Shown here piece after piece: positions 18,384 to 27,154 of a DNA stretch of 64,000 nt. The stretch lies in assembly GCA_030144965.1 (NCBI GenBank), contig JAMPUU010000010.1:186001-250000 (forward strand). The letters are read 5' to 3'. The number at the start of each line of letters is the position of its first letter. Positions within the stretch are counted from its first letter, which is position 1. The position numbers were made by a program, and so were the translations under genes. The notes under the pieces are model-generated. The model made no database searches, had not been told where the DNA came from, and worked only from the letters and a program-made list of their open reading frames with translations. Source of the DNA: Nitrospira sp. BO4 (lineage in GTDB: Bacteria; Nitrospirota; Nitrospiria; Nitrospirales; Nitrospiraceae).

Positions 18384-20042
18384 TTACAATCGAGAGGACG
18401 TTAACGTCACATCGGCGTGGGTCCAGATACTCTTGAGCTGCTCTTCCATGGCGTTCGCCTCACTGTCTTTCTGCTGAGCACGGAGGCTCTGGATCAGCCC
18501 GAAGTAGGCCCAGCCGTTCTCGGGGTTTTTGGCCAAATCAGCCCGGTAGACCACTGCCGCCTCACCTGGTTGACCGGCCCTCAGCAATACCGAGCCTAGA
18601 TAATGACGAACCGGAATCGGCCAGAAGGAAGGCTCGGCGTACGGCAGGGCCTCTTCCAGCTTGACAGCCTCCACCAACGCCTTGATCGCTTCATCGTATC
18701 GTTTGCGATGGGTCGCGATCTCACCGGCCAGGAGTCGCTCCGCGATCTTGACCAAGGCCCGTTCGGTTTTCTCCTCCGTAGTGCGATTGCGTCCGAAGCG
18801 TTTCGCCATGTCGGCCAGCACCGCATGTTCGCCCTCGGATCCCGGCAGGCGGCCCGAAGCCGCGAGCGCCATTCCCCTTCCCAGCCGCCACATGGCCTGC
18901 TGTAGCCGCAACCCCTTGGGAGGGGCCGGTTCACGCAGCAGCTCGTCCCATTGCCCAAACCGGATCATCGACCACAACGGTACCGGAAGGTACAGTTCTT
19001 TCCACCGATCCTTCCGCGCTTCCTCCTCGGTGATCGTTCCGGTCAGTTGGCGGGCAACCTTCAAGGCTTCAGTTCTTCGTCCCTCCATCGCCAACGAAGC
19101 CCAGAGGAAATGAAGATTGTGCGTGTAGTAGCCATCACTATAGTTGCCGCTCAATGTTCTCCCGTTCAGATAGTCCTGATCAACCTTTGCCGCATGCGTA
19201 TTGCGTTCCGCGGCCTCATGGTACCGTCCCAGCCTAATGTAGATATGGGCGGGCATGTGAACCAAGTGACCGGCGCCCGGCATCAGCGCGGGCAACCGTT
19301 CCGCACAGTCCAGCGCCCGTTCCGGAGCCGAGGAAGCTTCCACACTGTGGATATAGAAATGGCAGGCACCAGGATGATTCGGGAACCGCGCCAGAATGGA
19401 CTCCAACGTGGAGACGATTTCCTCGGTGCCGGGCTTGGGGCGGCCATCCGCCGTCCACAAATCCCATGGCCTCAAGTCCATCATCGCTTCAGCGAACAAC
19501 ACCCCTGCATCCGGATCGTCAGGAAACCGTCGCCATAACGCGCGCATGGCATCCGCATAGGCCTTATCGAGAGCCGCACGCCCATGATTCTTCCCGCTGT
19601 ATCGCTTGCCGAGCGCATCGATGTAGGCCTGTTCAGCAGCGGTCGCTTGCGCGCTGTGCGATCGGGCCTTCTGCAGAGCATCTCCTGCACGTCGTTCGTC
19701 CGTCTTACTCATCGTCGCATTGATGTTCGGTCCCAGCGCGAGTGCTACTCCCCAGTAGGCCATTGCCGCCGACGGATCGAGACGAGCGGCCTCTTCGAAG
19801 GCCCGAATCGCTTCTTCATGGTTGAAGGCGTAGACCAAGCGCAAACCTTGATCAAAGTATTTTTGGGCCTCTTCAGAGGTTGTCGTGATGGCGTGATGGT
19901 GGGTGCCGAGATTGTCAAAGAGCGGCACCCAAGGCGCATGGAGTTCGGCGGCCACTCCGATGGCGTGCGGAGTCAGAGTCAGCCAGAACACACTGCACAG
20001 CAGTAGGCTAGGGATCCTCATGAACTGCTTTGTAGCAGACAC
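18384..20042 (-). CDS. Exported tetratricopeptide-repeat protein
   Basis: Large secreted or periplasmic protein of about 552 residues with a signal peptide (MRIPSLLLCSVFWLTLTPHAIGVAAE). The mature part contains TPR-type helices: EAQKYFDQGLRLVYAFNHEEAIRAFEEAARLDPSAAMAYWG in two adjoining pieces, GRYHEAAERNTHAAKV, and a final repeat near LLRAGQPGEAAVVYRADLAKNPENGWAYFGL. The conserved middle (PNHPGACHFYIHSVE, AGHLVHMPAHIYIRLG) is shared with a widespread bacterial TPR family without known function. Start is GTG at 20042, with an internal ATG at 20021 as the alternative. Confidence 0.8.
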   Translation of the reverse strand: MSATKQFMRIPSLLLCSVFWLTLTPHAIGVAAELHAPWVPLFDNLGTHHHAITTTSEEAQKYFDQGLRLVYAFNHEEAIRAFEEAARLDPSAAMAYWGVALALGPNINATMSKTDERRAGDALQKARSHSAQATAAEQAYIDALGKRYSGKNHGRAALDKAYADAMRALWRRFPDDPDAGVLFAEAMMDLRPWDLWTADGRPKPGTEEIVSTLESILARFPNHPGACHFYIHSVEASSAPERALDCAERLPALMPGAGHLVHMPAHIYIRLGRYHEAAERNTHAAKVDQDYLNGRTLSGNYSDGYYTHNLHFLWASLAMEGRRTEALKVARQLTGTITEEEARKDRWKELYLPVPLWSMIRFGQWDELLREPAPPKGLRLQQAMWRLGRGMALAASGRLPGSEGEHAVLADMAKRFGRNRTTEEKTERALVKIAERLLAGEIATHRKRYDEAIKALVEAVKLEEALPYAEPSFWPIPVRHYLGSVLLRAGQPGEAAVVYRADLAKNPENGWAYFGLIQSLRAQQKDSEANAMEEQLKSIWTHADVTLTSSRL

Positions 20043-20269
20043 GACCTCGACCTGGCTAGATAATGAGTAATCTATGTGATCGATGGGTTGGATCAGGAGG
20101 GCTCGCCCTCTCTTGGTTGAAACACTCTCGGGATGAATTCCGAGTAGACGGCCGACAGGGTTTCGACCGAAGGTTTCTTCGATGGTCGTGATGGAAGGGA
20201 AGAGGTACCAGCGCTCCGGGTGTGGGTCGAACCAGGCTCAGCGATCAAGTCGGTCACACCACGCGCGGT

Positions 20270-20923
20270 TTATAGATTGAGGGACGGGCCTTCGCTTTCC
20301 TGAGGCGCAATCGGCTTGTCCTTTAGGATCGGCTTTTTCCGTACGACTCGATTCCGTTTGGCCGAAGCGGCAATACTCTCACCGGCCGCCGCGGAAAAGA
20401 CACCCGCTTCGAGTTCCTTCCCAAGGTGGACAAGCACCTGCTGCTGAGAAACCACCAGCGATTTTAGTTCCTGAATTTGTGTGGAGAGGCGGGCGATATC
20501 TTCCTGCTGCCCAAGAAGAAACGCTCTCAGTTCAGCGACTTCCTCCGGTTGGACAAGAGCCGGTGCCGGCTGTTGTTCGGTCACGGCTTCTTCGATAACG
20601 GTAGTTCCGGCTTCCCGGAGTTGCTCTACGCCCGCCGTTGCACTAGGCGCACCATCCATGAGCTGATCCGGCTTGATCTCAATCTGCTCTGTCGTGAGGC
20701 TGATGGGCTGTGGGTCGGCTGCGGCAGGAACAGGCGGCGGAGTTTCTTCTTCATACCGCGTCACACGTGCAAAGAATTCAACCGCCTTGCGCCAGCACAC
20801 TGCTACGGCATCGAGCATCAGTTGACCGTATGGCGCATTCGTCGGTCGGGCCTCGTCTATCTGCTTCTGCGAGGGAATACGATGAATGAGGTTGATCGGC
20901 TCTTTGTTGAATCGCTGCGCCAT
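20270..20923 (-). CDS. Hypothetical coiled-coil protein
   Basis: Unrecognised protein of 217 residues. It has a short N-terminal helical part, a Pro/Glu-rich linker (about 58-115), a coiled coil (about 122-170, EEVAELRAFLLGQQEDIARL then STQIQELKSLVVSQQQVLVHL) and a basic tail (KRNRVVRKKPILKDK). No signal peptide or membrane segment is present. Composition suggests a structural or scaffold protein, but no function is supported. The flanking stretches on both sides (about 100-230 bases) hold nothing recognisable. Confidence 0.6.
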   Translation of the reverse strand: MAQRFNKEPINLIHRIPSQKQIDEARPTNAPYGQLMLDAVAVCWRKAVEFFARVTRYEEETPPPVPAAADPQPISLTTEQIEIKPDQLMDGAPSATAGVEQLREAGTTVIEEAVTEQQPAPALVQPEEVAELRAFLLGQQEDIARLSTQIQELKSLVVSQQQVLVHLGKELEAGVFSAAAGESIAASAKRNRVVRKKPILKDKPIAPQESEGPSLNL

Positions 20924-21034
20924 GTAACAACTTTCCGTCGGGGTCCAAATTAATTACCTACTACTGGCGGAAGAAAGAGTCAATCTTTTTATCCAGATAA
21001 GCCGTCCAAGAGGTTCTTATTCCTCATGACCCTG

Positions 21035-22375
21035 CTAAAAACGGGTCACGCTGGAAAACTGAAATCGAGGCAGGACCATGGCCGGGACCAGCATCTTACC
21101 GGTCTCTGAATTCACCGCCTCCATCGGCGAAGTCCACCTGTCGATATGTCGAAATACCTGGAGCGGGCTTTCGTGAAAGCGGAAGTTTTTGACTGCCGAG
21201 ACAACCTCTCCCTTTTCGACCAGAAACGTGCCGTCCCGGGTCATGCCGGTCAGTATGAGCTCGCGAGGATTCACGGGGCGGATGTACCAAAAGTTTGTCA
21301 CCAAAATCGCGCGTTCCGCACCCTTGATAAGGTCCTGAATTGAATGTGCCGGAGGTCCTTCGACCGACAACGCAGGGGCTTCCAATGTCGGAATGATTTT
21401 CACACCATCGGTCTTCGCCGTAAATCGGTCGTAGACCAGCTGTTTTAAGATCCCACGATCGATCCACACCGAATCCGTACTCGGCAACCCCTCATGGGTA
21501 AAGCCTTCTCCAAGTAGGTCGGCATGATCCGGAATATTCCGGAGTGTCAGCCGTTCGTCCACGATCGTGTGTCCCAGTTTGCCGGCGAAAGGACTCGTCC
21601 CTTTCATGTACGACTTGGCATCCAGTGACCACAGCAGCCATGCCCAGAGGCCGGCCACAGCAGCCGGTTCAAGAATGACAGGATAACGTCCCGCCGGAAG
21701 CTCGAATGCATCACGGCCTCGCTTCGCTTTCGTAATGGCGGCGAGTGTCCGCTCTTGCACTTTCAAATGATCGATCGACCGGTGGGCTGCCGCGCTCCAC
21801 CCCGTCGCATCACCCGCTTGCACCGTCAGGCTGAACCTCGCATCGGCTCGACGTTCATAGCCGAACAGTCCATTCTCGGCGGCAATCCCGACCGCGGTCC
21901 CTGATGACGACACCACGCCCGCGGCCATGAGATTTTCCATCCGGCATTGACCGATCGCTTCAGTGGCGTATTCCAGACGTCGCACCGGCCCCGCCGCCAC
22001 CGTCTCCGATTTGGCCGCCTCTCGGTTGGGAAACCGGCAGGGGTCAGGAGGCGGAAGGTATTCGGGATCAGCCGGTGACACTCGGGCGATCCGCTCGGCA
22101 CGGGCCAACGCATCCTGGATCGCCCCCGCAGAAAAATCTGTCGTGCTCGCCGTCCCATGCCGCCCGCCGAAGGCGACCGTTATCGTCAGCATACCGCGCC
22201 GGGCATCGACATTCTGGATGACCTGATTGTTGGCAAATCGTGTCGTTCCGGCATGGTGATCGCGAAGACTCACGATCGTATGGTCAGCCGACGAGCGAGT
22301 CAGGATCATGTCGCTGAGAAAGAGGAACTCGTCGTGGCTGGTCATCTTCGGCCACTTGTCACTCAGGACGGTCAT
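21035..22375 (-). CDS. tldE: TldE/PmbA-type metalloprotease subunit
   Basis: Partner of TldD in the hetero-oligomeric TldD/E protease, which degrades unfolded peptides and in some hosts matures peptide antibiotics. The product is 446 residues. Family marks include ANNQVIQNVDARRGMLTITV at the front, GRYPVILEPAAVAGLWAWLLW in the centre and ILTGMTRDGTFLVEKGEV at the end. As usual for TldE it lacks the HExxxH metal site. It begins at the ATG at 22375, overlapping the tldD stop (ATGA), so the two are translationally coupled. Confidence 0.9.
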   Translation of the reverse strand: MTVLSDKWPKMTSHDEFLFLSDMILTRSSADHTIVSLRDHHAGTTRFANNQVIQNVDARRGMLTITVAFGGRHGTASTTDFSAGAIQDALARAERIARVSPADPEYLPPPDPCRFPNREAAKSETVAAGPVRRLEYATEAIGQCRMENLMAAGVVSSSGTAVGIAAENGLFGYERRADARFSLTVQAGDATGWSAAAHRSIDHLKVQERTLAAITKAKRGRDAFELPAGRYPVILEPAAVAGLWAWLLWSLDAKSYMKGTSPFAGKLGHTIVDERLTLRNIPDHADLLGEGFTHEGLPSTDSVWIDRGILKQLVYDRFTAKTDGVKIIPTLEAPALSVEGPPAHSIQDLIKGAERAILVTNFWYIRPVNPRELILTGMTRDGTFLVEKGEVVSAVKNFRFHESPLQVFRHIDRWTSPMEAVNSETGKMLVPAMVLPRFQFSSVTRF

Positions 22376-23829
22376 GAGCTCCCTTCGCCTCTGATCACTT
22401 GGACGCGGCGAAACCTTGCCGGAGAGGCGGCATGGGTCATCCACCCAGACTGCCCCGGCTGCCCCTTCCCACAGGTAATGAAGCCGTACCGGCGGCGAGA
22501 GGTCCGATCGGCAACCCCGTCGCAGCTGTTCCAGAATTCCGGGGTGATCCCATGATAGATCACGTCCCGCAGCATGTGAGTCCGTCTGCCGTTTTCAATC
22601 AGCCAGGACGCATCGCCGCCGAACTGGAAATTGTAGCGGCGCTGATCGATGCTATAGGACCCATGGCCTTCGATATAGATGCCGCGTTGCACGTCTTCGA
22701 TCAGTTGATCGCGCGTTGCCTCACCCGCTTCGAGCCCGATATTGGCGATACGCACGATCGGAATATTCGCCCAGCCGTCGGCCCGATTCGAGCCGCGCGA
22801 ACGAGACTCACCTATCTTCGGCGCCACTTCTCGGTTCGTGCAGTACCCGACGAAGATCCCGTTGCGGACAATGTCCCATTGCTGGCACATCACCCCGTCG
22901 TCATCGTAGCCGGTCGCGGCCAGTGTTTCTGATTCGGTGTTATCGGCCACGAGGCTCACGGCTGGTGAGCCATAGCGAAAGTTGCCTCGCTTGTCGGTCG
23001 TCAGGAAGCTGGTCCCGGCGTAATTGGCCTCGTACCCGATCGCGCGGTCCAGTTCACTCGGATGGCCACAGGATTCATGGATCGTCAAGGACAGATGCTC
23101 CGGGTCGAGCACCAGGTCATAGTGGCCGGCATCGACCGCCGGAGCAGTGACTTTCTCGACTGCTTGATCGGCAACGCGCGAAGCCTCCCGCAGGAAGTCC
23201 GCCTCTTCGATCAGTTCATAGCCTTTCCTGAGGTGAGGCGTGTTGAAGCTGCGCGAGGCAAACCGGCCTTCGTGTAGCGCGGTCGCCGAGCACTCGCCTT
23301 GCCCCGCCAATAGATCGAACTCCAAGTGCGTTCCTTCACTCGAGACAAACAACTTTTTGTCCCGGCGCGCCCACAGGCCGGCACTGCTTCTCGCAATACC
23401 GGATTGCCGCTGCAGTGTGTCCATCGTCTGGAGCAGCAAGTCGGCCTTCTTCTCCAACGGCACGCTGAAGGGGTCGATGCGGTACGGTGTGACGACACGG
23501 TCACGATAAACCGGCTCCGCCGCCAATCGTACTTTTTCGATGGCGACCGACGCGGAACCCTTGGCGATCTCGACGGCCAGATCTGCTACCCGAGGCACTT
23601 CTTCAAGGGACAGAATCGAACTCGCCGCAAACCCCCACGCTCCATGATAGAGCACACGCACGCCGAACCCTTGGTCATGAACGTCTCGGATCGAGGCAAT
23701 TCGCCGATCTTCACCCTCGAGCTGTTCCGTGATGCTGTCCTGAATGCGAATATCGCCGTACTCGGCACCCGAGGCCGCAATGCGCTTGAGCGCAAGCTCG
23801 GCGAACTCGTCCCACGTCGGAGTGTGCAT
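22372..23829 (-). CDS. tldD: TldD-type zinc metalloprotease subunit
   Basis: Catalytic subunit of the TldD/E protease, 485 residues. The metal-binding HExxxH is HESCGH at residues 251-256 (His251, Glu252, His255 by count from the start). The remaining family blocks are present: AEYGDIRIQDSITEQLEGED near the start, the segment EQVGYCTNRE-like VGYCTNREVAPKIGESRSRGSNRADGW in two pieces, and VRIANIGLEAGEATRDQLIEDV. It is first of the coupled pair, with tldE overlapping its stop. Confidence 0.93.
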   Translation of the reverse strand: MHTPTWDEFAELALKRIAASGAEYGDIRIQDSITEQLEGEDRRIASIRDVHDQGFGVRVLYHGAWGFAASSILSLEEVPRVADLAVEIAKGSASVAIEKVRLAAEPVYRDRVVTPYRIDPFSVPLEKKADLLLQTMDTLQRQSGIARSSAGLWARRDKKLFVSSEGTHLEFDLLAGQGECSATALHEGRFASRSFNTPHLRKGYELIEEADFLREASRVADQAVEKVTAPAVDAGHYDLVLDPEHLSLTIHESCGHPSELDRAIGYEANYAGTSFLTTDKRGNFRYGSPAVSLVADNTESETLAATGYDDDGVMCQQWDIVRNGIFVGYCTNREVAPKIGESRSRGSNRADGWANIPIVRIANIGLEAGEATRDQLIEDVQRGIYIEGHGSYSIDQRRYNFQFGGDASWLIENGRRTHMLRDVIYHGITPEFWNSCDGVADRTSRRRYGFITCGKGQPGQSGWMTHAASPARFRRVQVIRGEGSS

Positions 23830-24037
23830 ACCGCGGTTCTCTCAGTGAACGAATGCAGAACGAAATCAGTATAACAGGTGGGAAGCGAAACGGTGAGCGT
23901 ATTGAGATCAATGGAACGCGACGAGCATTCCTAATGACAAGCCATAGCGATGAGTCTAACTGTATGGCCTCGGCAATGAAACTCGATCGTGCTGCGAACC
24001 CTTCGGCGAGCTTACCGATGCTCTCGTGATGTCTCCT

Positions 24038-24301
24038 TCACAACCGACCCTTCAACCGCTCATAACCCTTCTTCAATTCTTCGATGGCCAGACCCAGCGC
24101 GGTGCTGACAGATTCCGCTGTCTTGCCTGCTTCCTCCCGCGCCCCCTCCAATTTGGGTTTTATCTCTTCCCACTGTTTCTCCAGTCGGGCCCATTCGTCC
24201 TTCGCGTCCGCCTTCGCCAGATGAAGCTGGACTTGCAGTTCGTCGCGCTGCTGCTTGAGATACTCCACTGCTTTCGTGATCTGCTCTTTTGCGTCCGCCA
24301 T
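24038..24301 (-). CDS. Small coiled-coil protein
   Basis: Highly charged helical protein of 87 residues (TKAVEYLKQQRDELQVQLHLAKADAKDEWARLEKQWEEIKP in two blocks), predicted as one long amphipathic coiled coil. Similar short proteins are common as conserved hypotheticals. No signal peptide and no known partner. It lies just downstream of the cupin gene on the same strand, separated by about 80 bases. Confidence 0.65.
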   Translation of the reverse strand: MADAKEQITKAVEYLKQQRDELQVQLHLAKADAKDEWARLEKQWEEIKPKLEGAREEAGKTAESVSTALGLAIEELKKGYERLKGRL

Positions 24302-24384
24302 GGTTTTTGCTCCCTTCCTGGAATGTAGTAGTGCGCCGTTGTTACTTCAACTCGAGCGTGTGTCCGTCAAGCGGGCGATGCTGG

Positions 24385-24828
24385 TCACACCGCAACAGTT
24401 ACCCCATTACGCTTGAGCACATCAAGTAGCTTTGGCACATCCGGCGGTCCAGGAGGAATCTCCTTGTCGATCGCCGTGAACATCTGAGCCGCTAACGCAC
24501 CAGGCCCGGTAATCTCGAGCATCTGACCACCCCCACTTCCGTAACGAAAGCCATGCACGGTTCCTCGCGGAACATGCACGAGAGTCCCAGCTGTGCAGTC
24601 GTAGTCGTTCCCATCGCACAGGAAGTGAATCTCACCTTTCAAGACGTAGAACGCTTCGTCCCAATCGTGGCGATGCGGTGGAGGGCCTGTTCCTTCCGCG
24701 CCCTGCTGCAAAGTGATCCCATAGCTCTGCGTCGCCGCGTTCGACGCCAACACCGTCACCTGTGTTCCGACCACATTCAACGCGGGCTCATGCTGATCCG
24801 GTCTCAAAATAATCGGTTGAACGCTCAT
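24385..24828 (-). CDS. Cupin-domain protein
   Basis: Single-domain cupin of 147 residues. The first cupin motif is GPPPHRHDWDEAFYVLKGEIHFL (His, His, Glu metal ligands) and the second is PRGTVHGFRYGSGG (His). Such proteins bind a metal and a small ligand; substrate is unknown. It starts after a strong AAGGAGG and is close behind the secreted protein gene at 24869. A truncated second copy of its first 32 codons with the same ribosome site lies about 1.1 kb upstream at 25812-25916. Confidence 0.85.
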   Translation of the reverse strand: MSVQPIILRPDQHEPALNVVGTQVTVLASNAATQSYGITLQQGAEGTGPPPHRHDWDEAFYVLKGEIHFLCDGNDYDCTAGTLVHVPRGTVHGFRYGSGGGQMLEITGPGALAAQMFTAIDKEIPPGPPDVPKLLDVLKRNGVTVAV

Positions 24829-24868
24829 GAGCTCGCTGCCTCCTTCGTTTGAGCAACTTCGACGGGTC

Positions 24869-25207
24869 TCAACGAAGCGCCTCGGCGAGCGACTTCGTCT
24901 TCACAATGTCCAGCATTGTCTCACGCTCCTTCGAACAACTCGCGCTGGTTGCTAGGTCGATCTTCGCCCGTACCTGATGAAGCTGGTCGATCTCGTACTT
25001 CTCGGCAAGAGCAATAACTAACTGCGCCCGCGCGCCTTCAGGGCGATAGGTCTTGACCTCCGGAATCAACTCCTTGAGTACGGCGCATAGGGACGGCCCC
25101 AAAGAGTCTGCCGCGCAAACATGCGTGGCGAACACGAGGATCGAGACGGCGACCGCACTGGAGAGCACAGCGCTGATGCGGATGGGCTTCGTGACCTTGT
25201 TTTCCAT
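24869..25207 (-). CDS. Small secreted hypothetical protein
   Basis: Unrecognised exported protein of 112 residues with a clear signal peptide (residues 1 to about 31, ISAVLSSAVAVSILVFATHVCA-ADS). The mature part is helical with two cysteines (SLCAVLKELIP, ATSASCSKERE). GGAGG lies 6 bases before the ATG at 25207. It is probably co-transcribed with the cupin gene, whose ribosome site lies within the 40-base gap. Confidence 0.65.
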   Translation of the reverse strand: MENKVTKPIRISAVLSSAVAVSILVFATHVCAADSLGPSLCAVLKELIPEVKTYRPEGARAQLVIALAEKYEIDQLHQVRAKIDLATSASCSKERETMLDIVKTKSLAEALR

Positions 25208-25266
25208 GCTGCCTCCGTGGCACGTGACGACCAAAAAGAAGTTAAGAGGTCGAACCTACTTGTTGT

Positions 25267-25758
25267 TCATGTTTCGTCAGCTCCAAACGTCTGTTTGATG
25301 GCCACCTGCCCTCCGGAGCTATCCAAGAAAATGACCCTGACGATCAGCTGCTTCGGAAACGGTCCAGCCTCATCCCGAACCAGGATGACCTCATCGTCCT
25401 CCGGAACAGCTATGTCCACTGGATGCTCGCCGAGGATCAAGTTGACCACACACTCGCGAACCCCATACATAGAGAACAGTCGGCGATCGATCTCGACTAT
25501 GACACCGCGTGCTGCAGCGTAGAATCGAGCGCGTTCCAAATGCGGCGTGGTGGATACGCCGCTTGTTGGGAAGCCGTTCTGCTGCCACTGATGTTGTCGG
25601 ACAGCGTGCTCTTCAGTTGGTCCTAAGGCGAACGGCAGGCGCGTGTCAATGCCCAATCGAGGGCCAGCTTCGAATGACCCTTGGGTTTTGGAAATAAGAA
25701 CACACCCCGCCTCGATTTCATCCGAACGTAGCGCTCGATAGAGGAAGGCGTGGGTCAT
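25267..25758 (-). CDS. Hypothetical protein with possible ADP-ribosyltransferase-like fold
   Basis: Unrecognised protein of 163 residues. The order FLYRALRSDEIEAGCVL (Arg), FPTSGVSTTPHLERARFYAA (Ser-Thr-Thr) and a later acidic stretch DIAVPEDDEVILV resembles the R-S-E arrangement of ADP-ribosyltransferase-type domains, in which a YRxL strand is followed by a Phe/Ser-Thr-Ser strand. This is a pattern impression, not a family assignment. I use the ATG at 25758; the frame extends to 25821, where it overlaps the truncated cupin copy. It may belong to the cassette-like region beginning at 25960. Confidence 0.5.
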   Translation of the reverse strand: MTHAFLYRALRSDEIEAGCVLISKTQGSFEAGPRLGIDTRLPFALGPTEEHAVRQHQWQQNGFPTSGVSTTPHLERARFYAAARGVIVEIDRRLFSMYGVRECVVNLILGEHPVDIAVPEDDEVILVRDEAGPFPKQLIVRVIFLDSSGGQVAIKQTFGADET

Positions 25759-25811
25759 GTCAATGGTGCGACTAGCGAAGTTTAAACCACACCAAGCAAG
25801 AACCAGATAGG

Positions 25812-25916
25812 TCAATGCCATGCCGCGTTCGACGCCAACACCGTCACCTGCGTGCCGACCACATTTAACGCGGGCTCATGCTGATCCGATCTCAAGACAA
25901 CGGGTTGAACCCTCAT
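25812..25916 (-). pseudogene. Truncated second copy of the cupin gene 5' end
   Basis: Encodes 34 residues: MRVQPVVLRSDQHEPALNVV, then GTQVTVLASNAAWH and a stop. It is nearly the same as the first 32 residues of the cupin at 24385-24828 (MSVQPIILRPDQHEPALNVV...), then diverges and stops. It keeps a GTAGGAGG ribosome site like the parent. No cupin metal motifs are included, so it cannot be functional as a cupin. Confidence 0.8.
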
Positions 25917-25933
25917 GATTTCGCTGCCTCCTA
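25822..25933. repeat. Direct repeat of the cupin gene start (other copy 24734-24845)
   Basis: About 112 bases match the segment 24734-24845 with roughly a dozen differences by eye, including the ribosome site and the first 32 codons of the cupin gene. Both copies lie in the same orientation. Homology ends abruptly at GCCGCG on the inner side. Confidence 0.8.
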
Positions 25934-25959
25934 CAAACATGGAGATTGTGTACTGTGCT

Positions 25960-26040
25960 GGCAAACGACCACGCTGAGCAGTCGAGGCCCGCGAGCCTTG
26001 CGAGCGGGTCCGAAGATCTCTCTCAAGCCGCATGTTAGGC
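25960..26040. repeat. attC-like recombination site (imperfect palindrome)
   Basis: On the plus strand the element runs from GGCAAAC (25960-25966) to GTTAGGC (26034-26040), 81 bases. The inner arms GCTGAG and CTCAAGC pair with an unpaired offset, and the centre CGAGGCCCGC... pairs with GCGGGTCCG. On the minus strand this is GCCTAAC...GTTTGCC. The AAC...GTT cores, offset inner arms and variable GC-rich centre are the layout of integron attC sites. The GCCTAAC arm fits the RYYYAAC consensus; the other arm is degenerate. No integrase gene is in the window. Confidence 0.5.
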
Positions 26041-26062
26041 CAGCATGGTTTGCTGTCTGTCT

Positions 26063-27127
26063 TCATGTACTGCTTTGAGCGGCAGCGAGGTTGATGATAG
26101 CTGCTTCGTCTCGGATCATCTCAGCCACAACCGGAAGAAGTGCGGCATTTGTGAAGTCAATCCGATGGTCGATGCGAACATCAGCTGGATCGAGTACGAG
26201 CTTGAAGTACTCGTCCAAATTTCCATGAGCAATCGCCAGTCGATACTCACTTCGAACATGGTCGAGGAATGCGCCAACCTTCTTGCCGACAAATTGCGGG
26301 AAATAGAATTGTGTTAGGTCGTTGGCTGGCAAGACTCGAACTGGTCTGGTTGGTATACCACCGAGTGCAAGAATCTCGCGGTCGGTCTCACCCCGAACCT
26401 TTTCGATGACCTCACGAACACGGTAGAGACAGAGAAGGCGATAGGGCGGCCTGCCTGAGCTCACGCCCTCTCGAAACAAGCGAACGGCTCCACGTAGTCG
26501 CTGTGGGATGTTCTGGGCTTCATTTAGGTCGGCCTCCGTCAGCGCGTGTTGTCCGTAAGGAAGCGTGAGATACCGACGATGGAATTTGTGTCCAGGGGCT
26601 GTCACGTCAATGTGACGAATAGAGATGGGCATCCCTTTGACGAGCGAAAGTGCGTCGAGAAGATCCGCAACGATTTGACTGATATGTCGAACCGCCTTTG
26701 ACAAATCCGGCTCGTCCGTTTCTACAACCAGTCGTTGCAGGACACCGTTTGAACCGTTAAACGTCATTGTGGCCTCTCGCAGGAGTCCTGGCGTTTTCGT
26801 GTCGCTATACTTGAGAGACACGGCTGTCCGCTCAAGCGGTGTCGATAGACCAAAATGAGAGTACCCGGCCTCGAAACGACTTGAAGGGAGTGTGTCTTCG
26901 TAGATCACGAACTCTGACCCTAAAGCGTACTCGAGCCGAAACGGCCCAATCGGCATTCCAGCTGACGAAGGGTCACTCAGGTCGACCGCGAATGTGTGGC
27001 CGCGCATCCCGAGTGGTACCAAGAACCGAGCAACCGGCCTTCCGTCGACCTCTTCGATCCTTACGGATCCCTCATGCGAGACAAGGAGTTCTCGTTCAAG
27101 GTTTGGAGAAATTTCCTCTGGAGACAT
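26063..27127 (-). CDS. Cassette-like ORF, conserved hypothetical
   Basis: Soluble protein of 354 residues. I do not recognise a characterised family with certainty; a weak resemblance to proteins labelled MauJ-like is possible. The N-terminal half is beta-rich (VPLGMRGHTFAVDLSDPSSAG, FRLEYALGSEFVIYED). The C-terminal half is helical (PPYRLLCLYRVREVIEKVRG, then YRLAIAHGNLDEYFKLVLDPADVRIDHRID). It has no signal or membrane segment. It starts just after the attC-like element at 27155-27237 and ends just before the one at 25960-26040, the geometry of an integron gene cassette. The ATG at 27127 is preferred over the TTG at 27148. Confidence 0.65.
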   Translation of the reverse strand: MSPEEISPNLERELLVSHEGSVRIEEVDGRPVARFLVPLGMRGHTFAVDLSDPSSAGMPIGPFRLEYALGSEFVIYEDTLPSSRFEAGYSHFGLSTPLERTAVSLKYSDTKTPGLLREATMTFNGSNGVLQRLVVETDEPDLSKAVRHISQIVADLLDALSLVKGMPISIRHIDVTAPGHKFHRRYLTLPYGQHALTEADLNEAQNIPQRLRGAVRLFREGVSSGRPPYRLLCLYRVREVIEKVRGETDREILALGGIPTRPVRVLPANDLTQFYFPQFVGKKVGAFLDHVRSEYRLAIAHGNLDEYFKLVLDPADVRIDHRIDFTNAALLPVVAEMIRDEAAIINLAAAQSST

Positions 27128-27154
27128 GCTGCGATTCGGACTCCTCAATGGTCG

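Noticed and set aside
25208-25266. A third attC-like element after the ART-like ORF
   Set aside because: A sequence with AACAAGTAGG is present, but I could not find paired arms with matching AAC...GTT ends.
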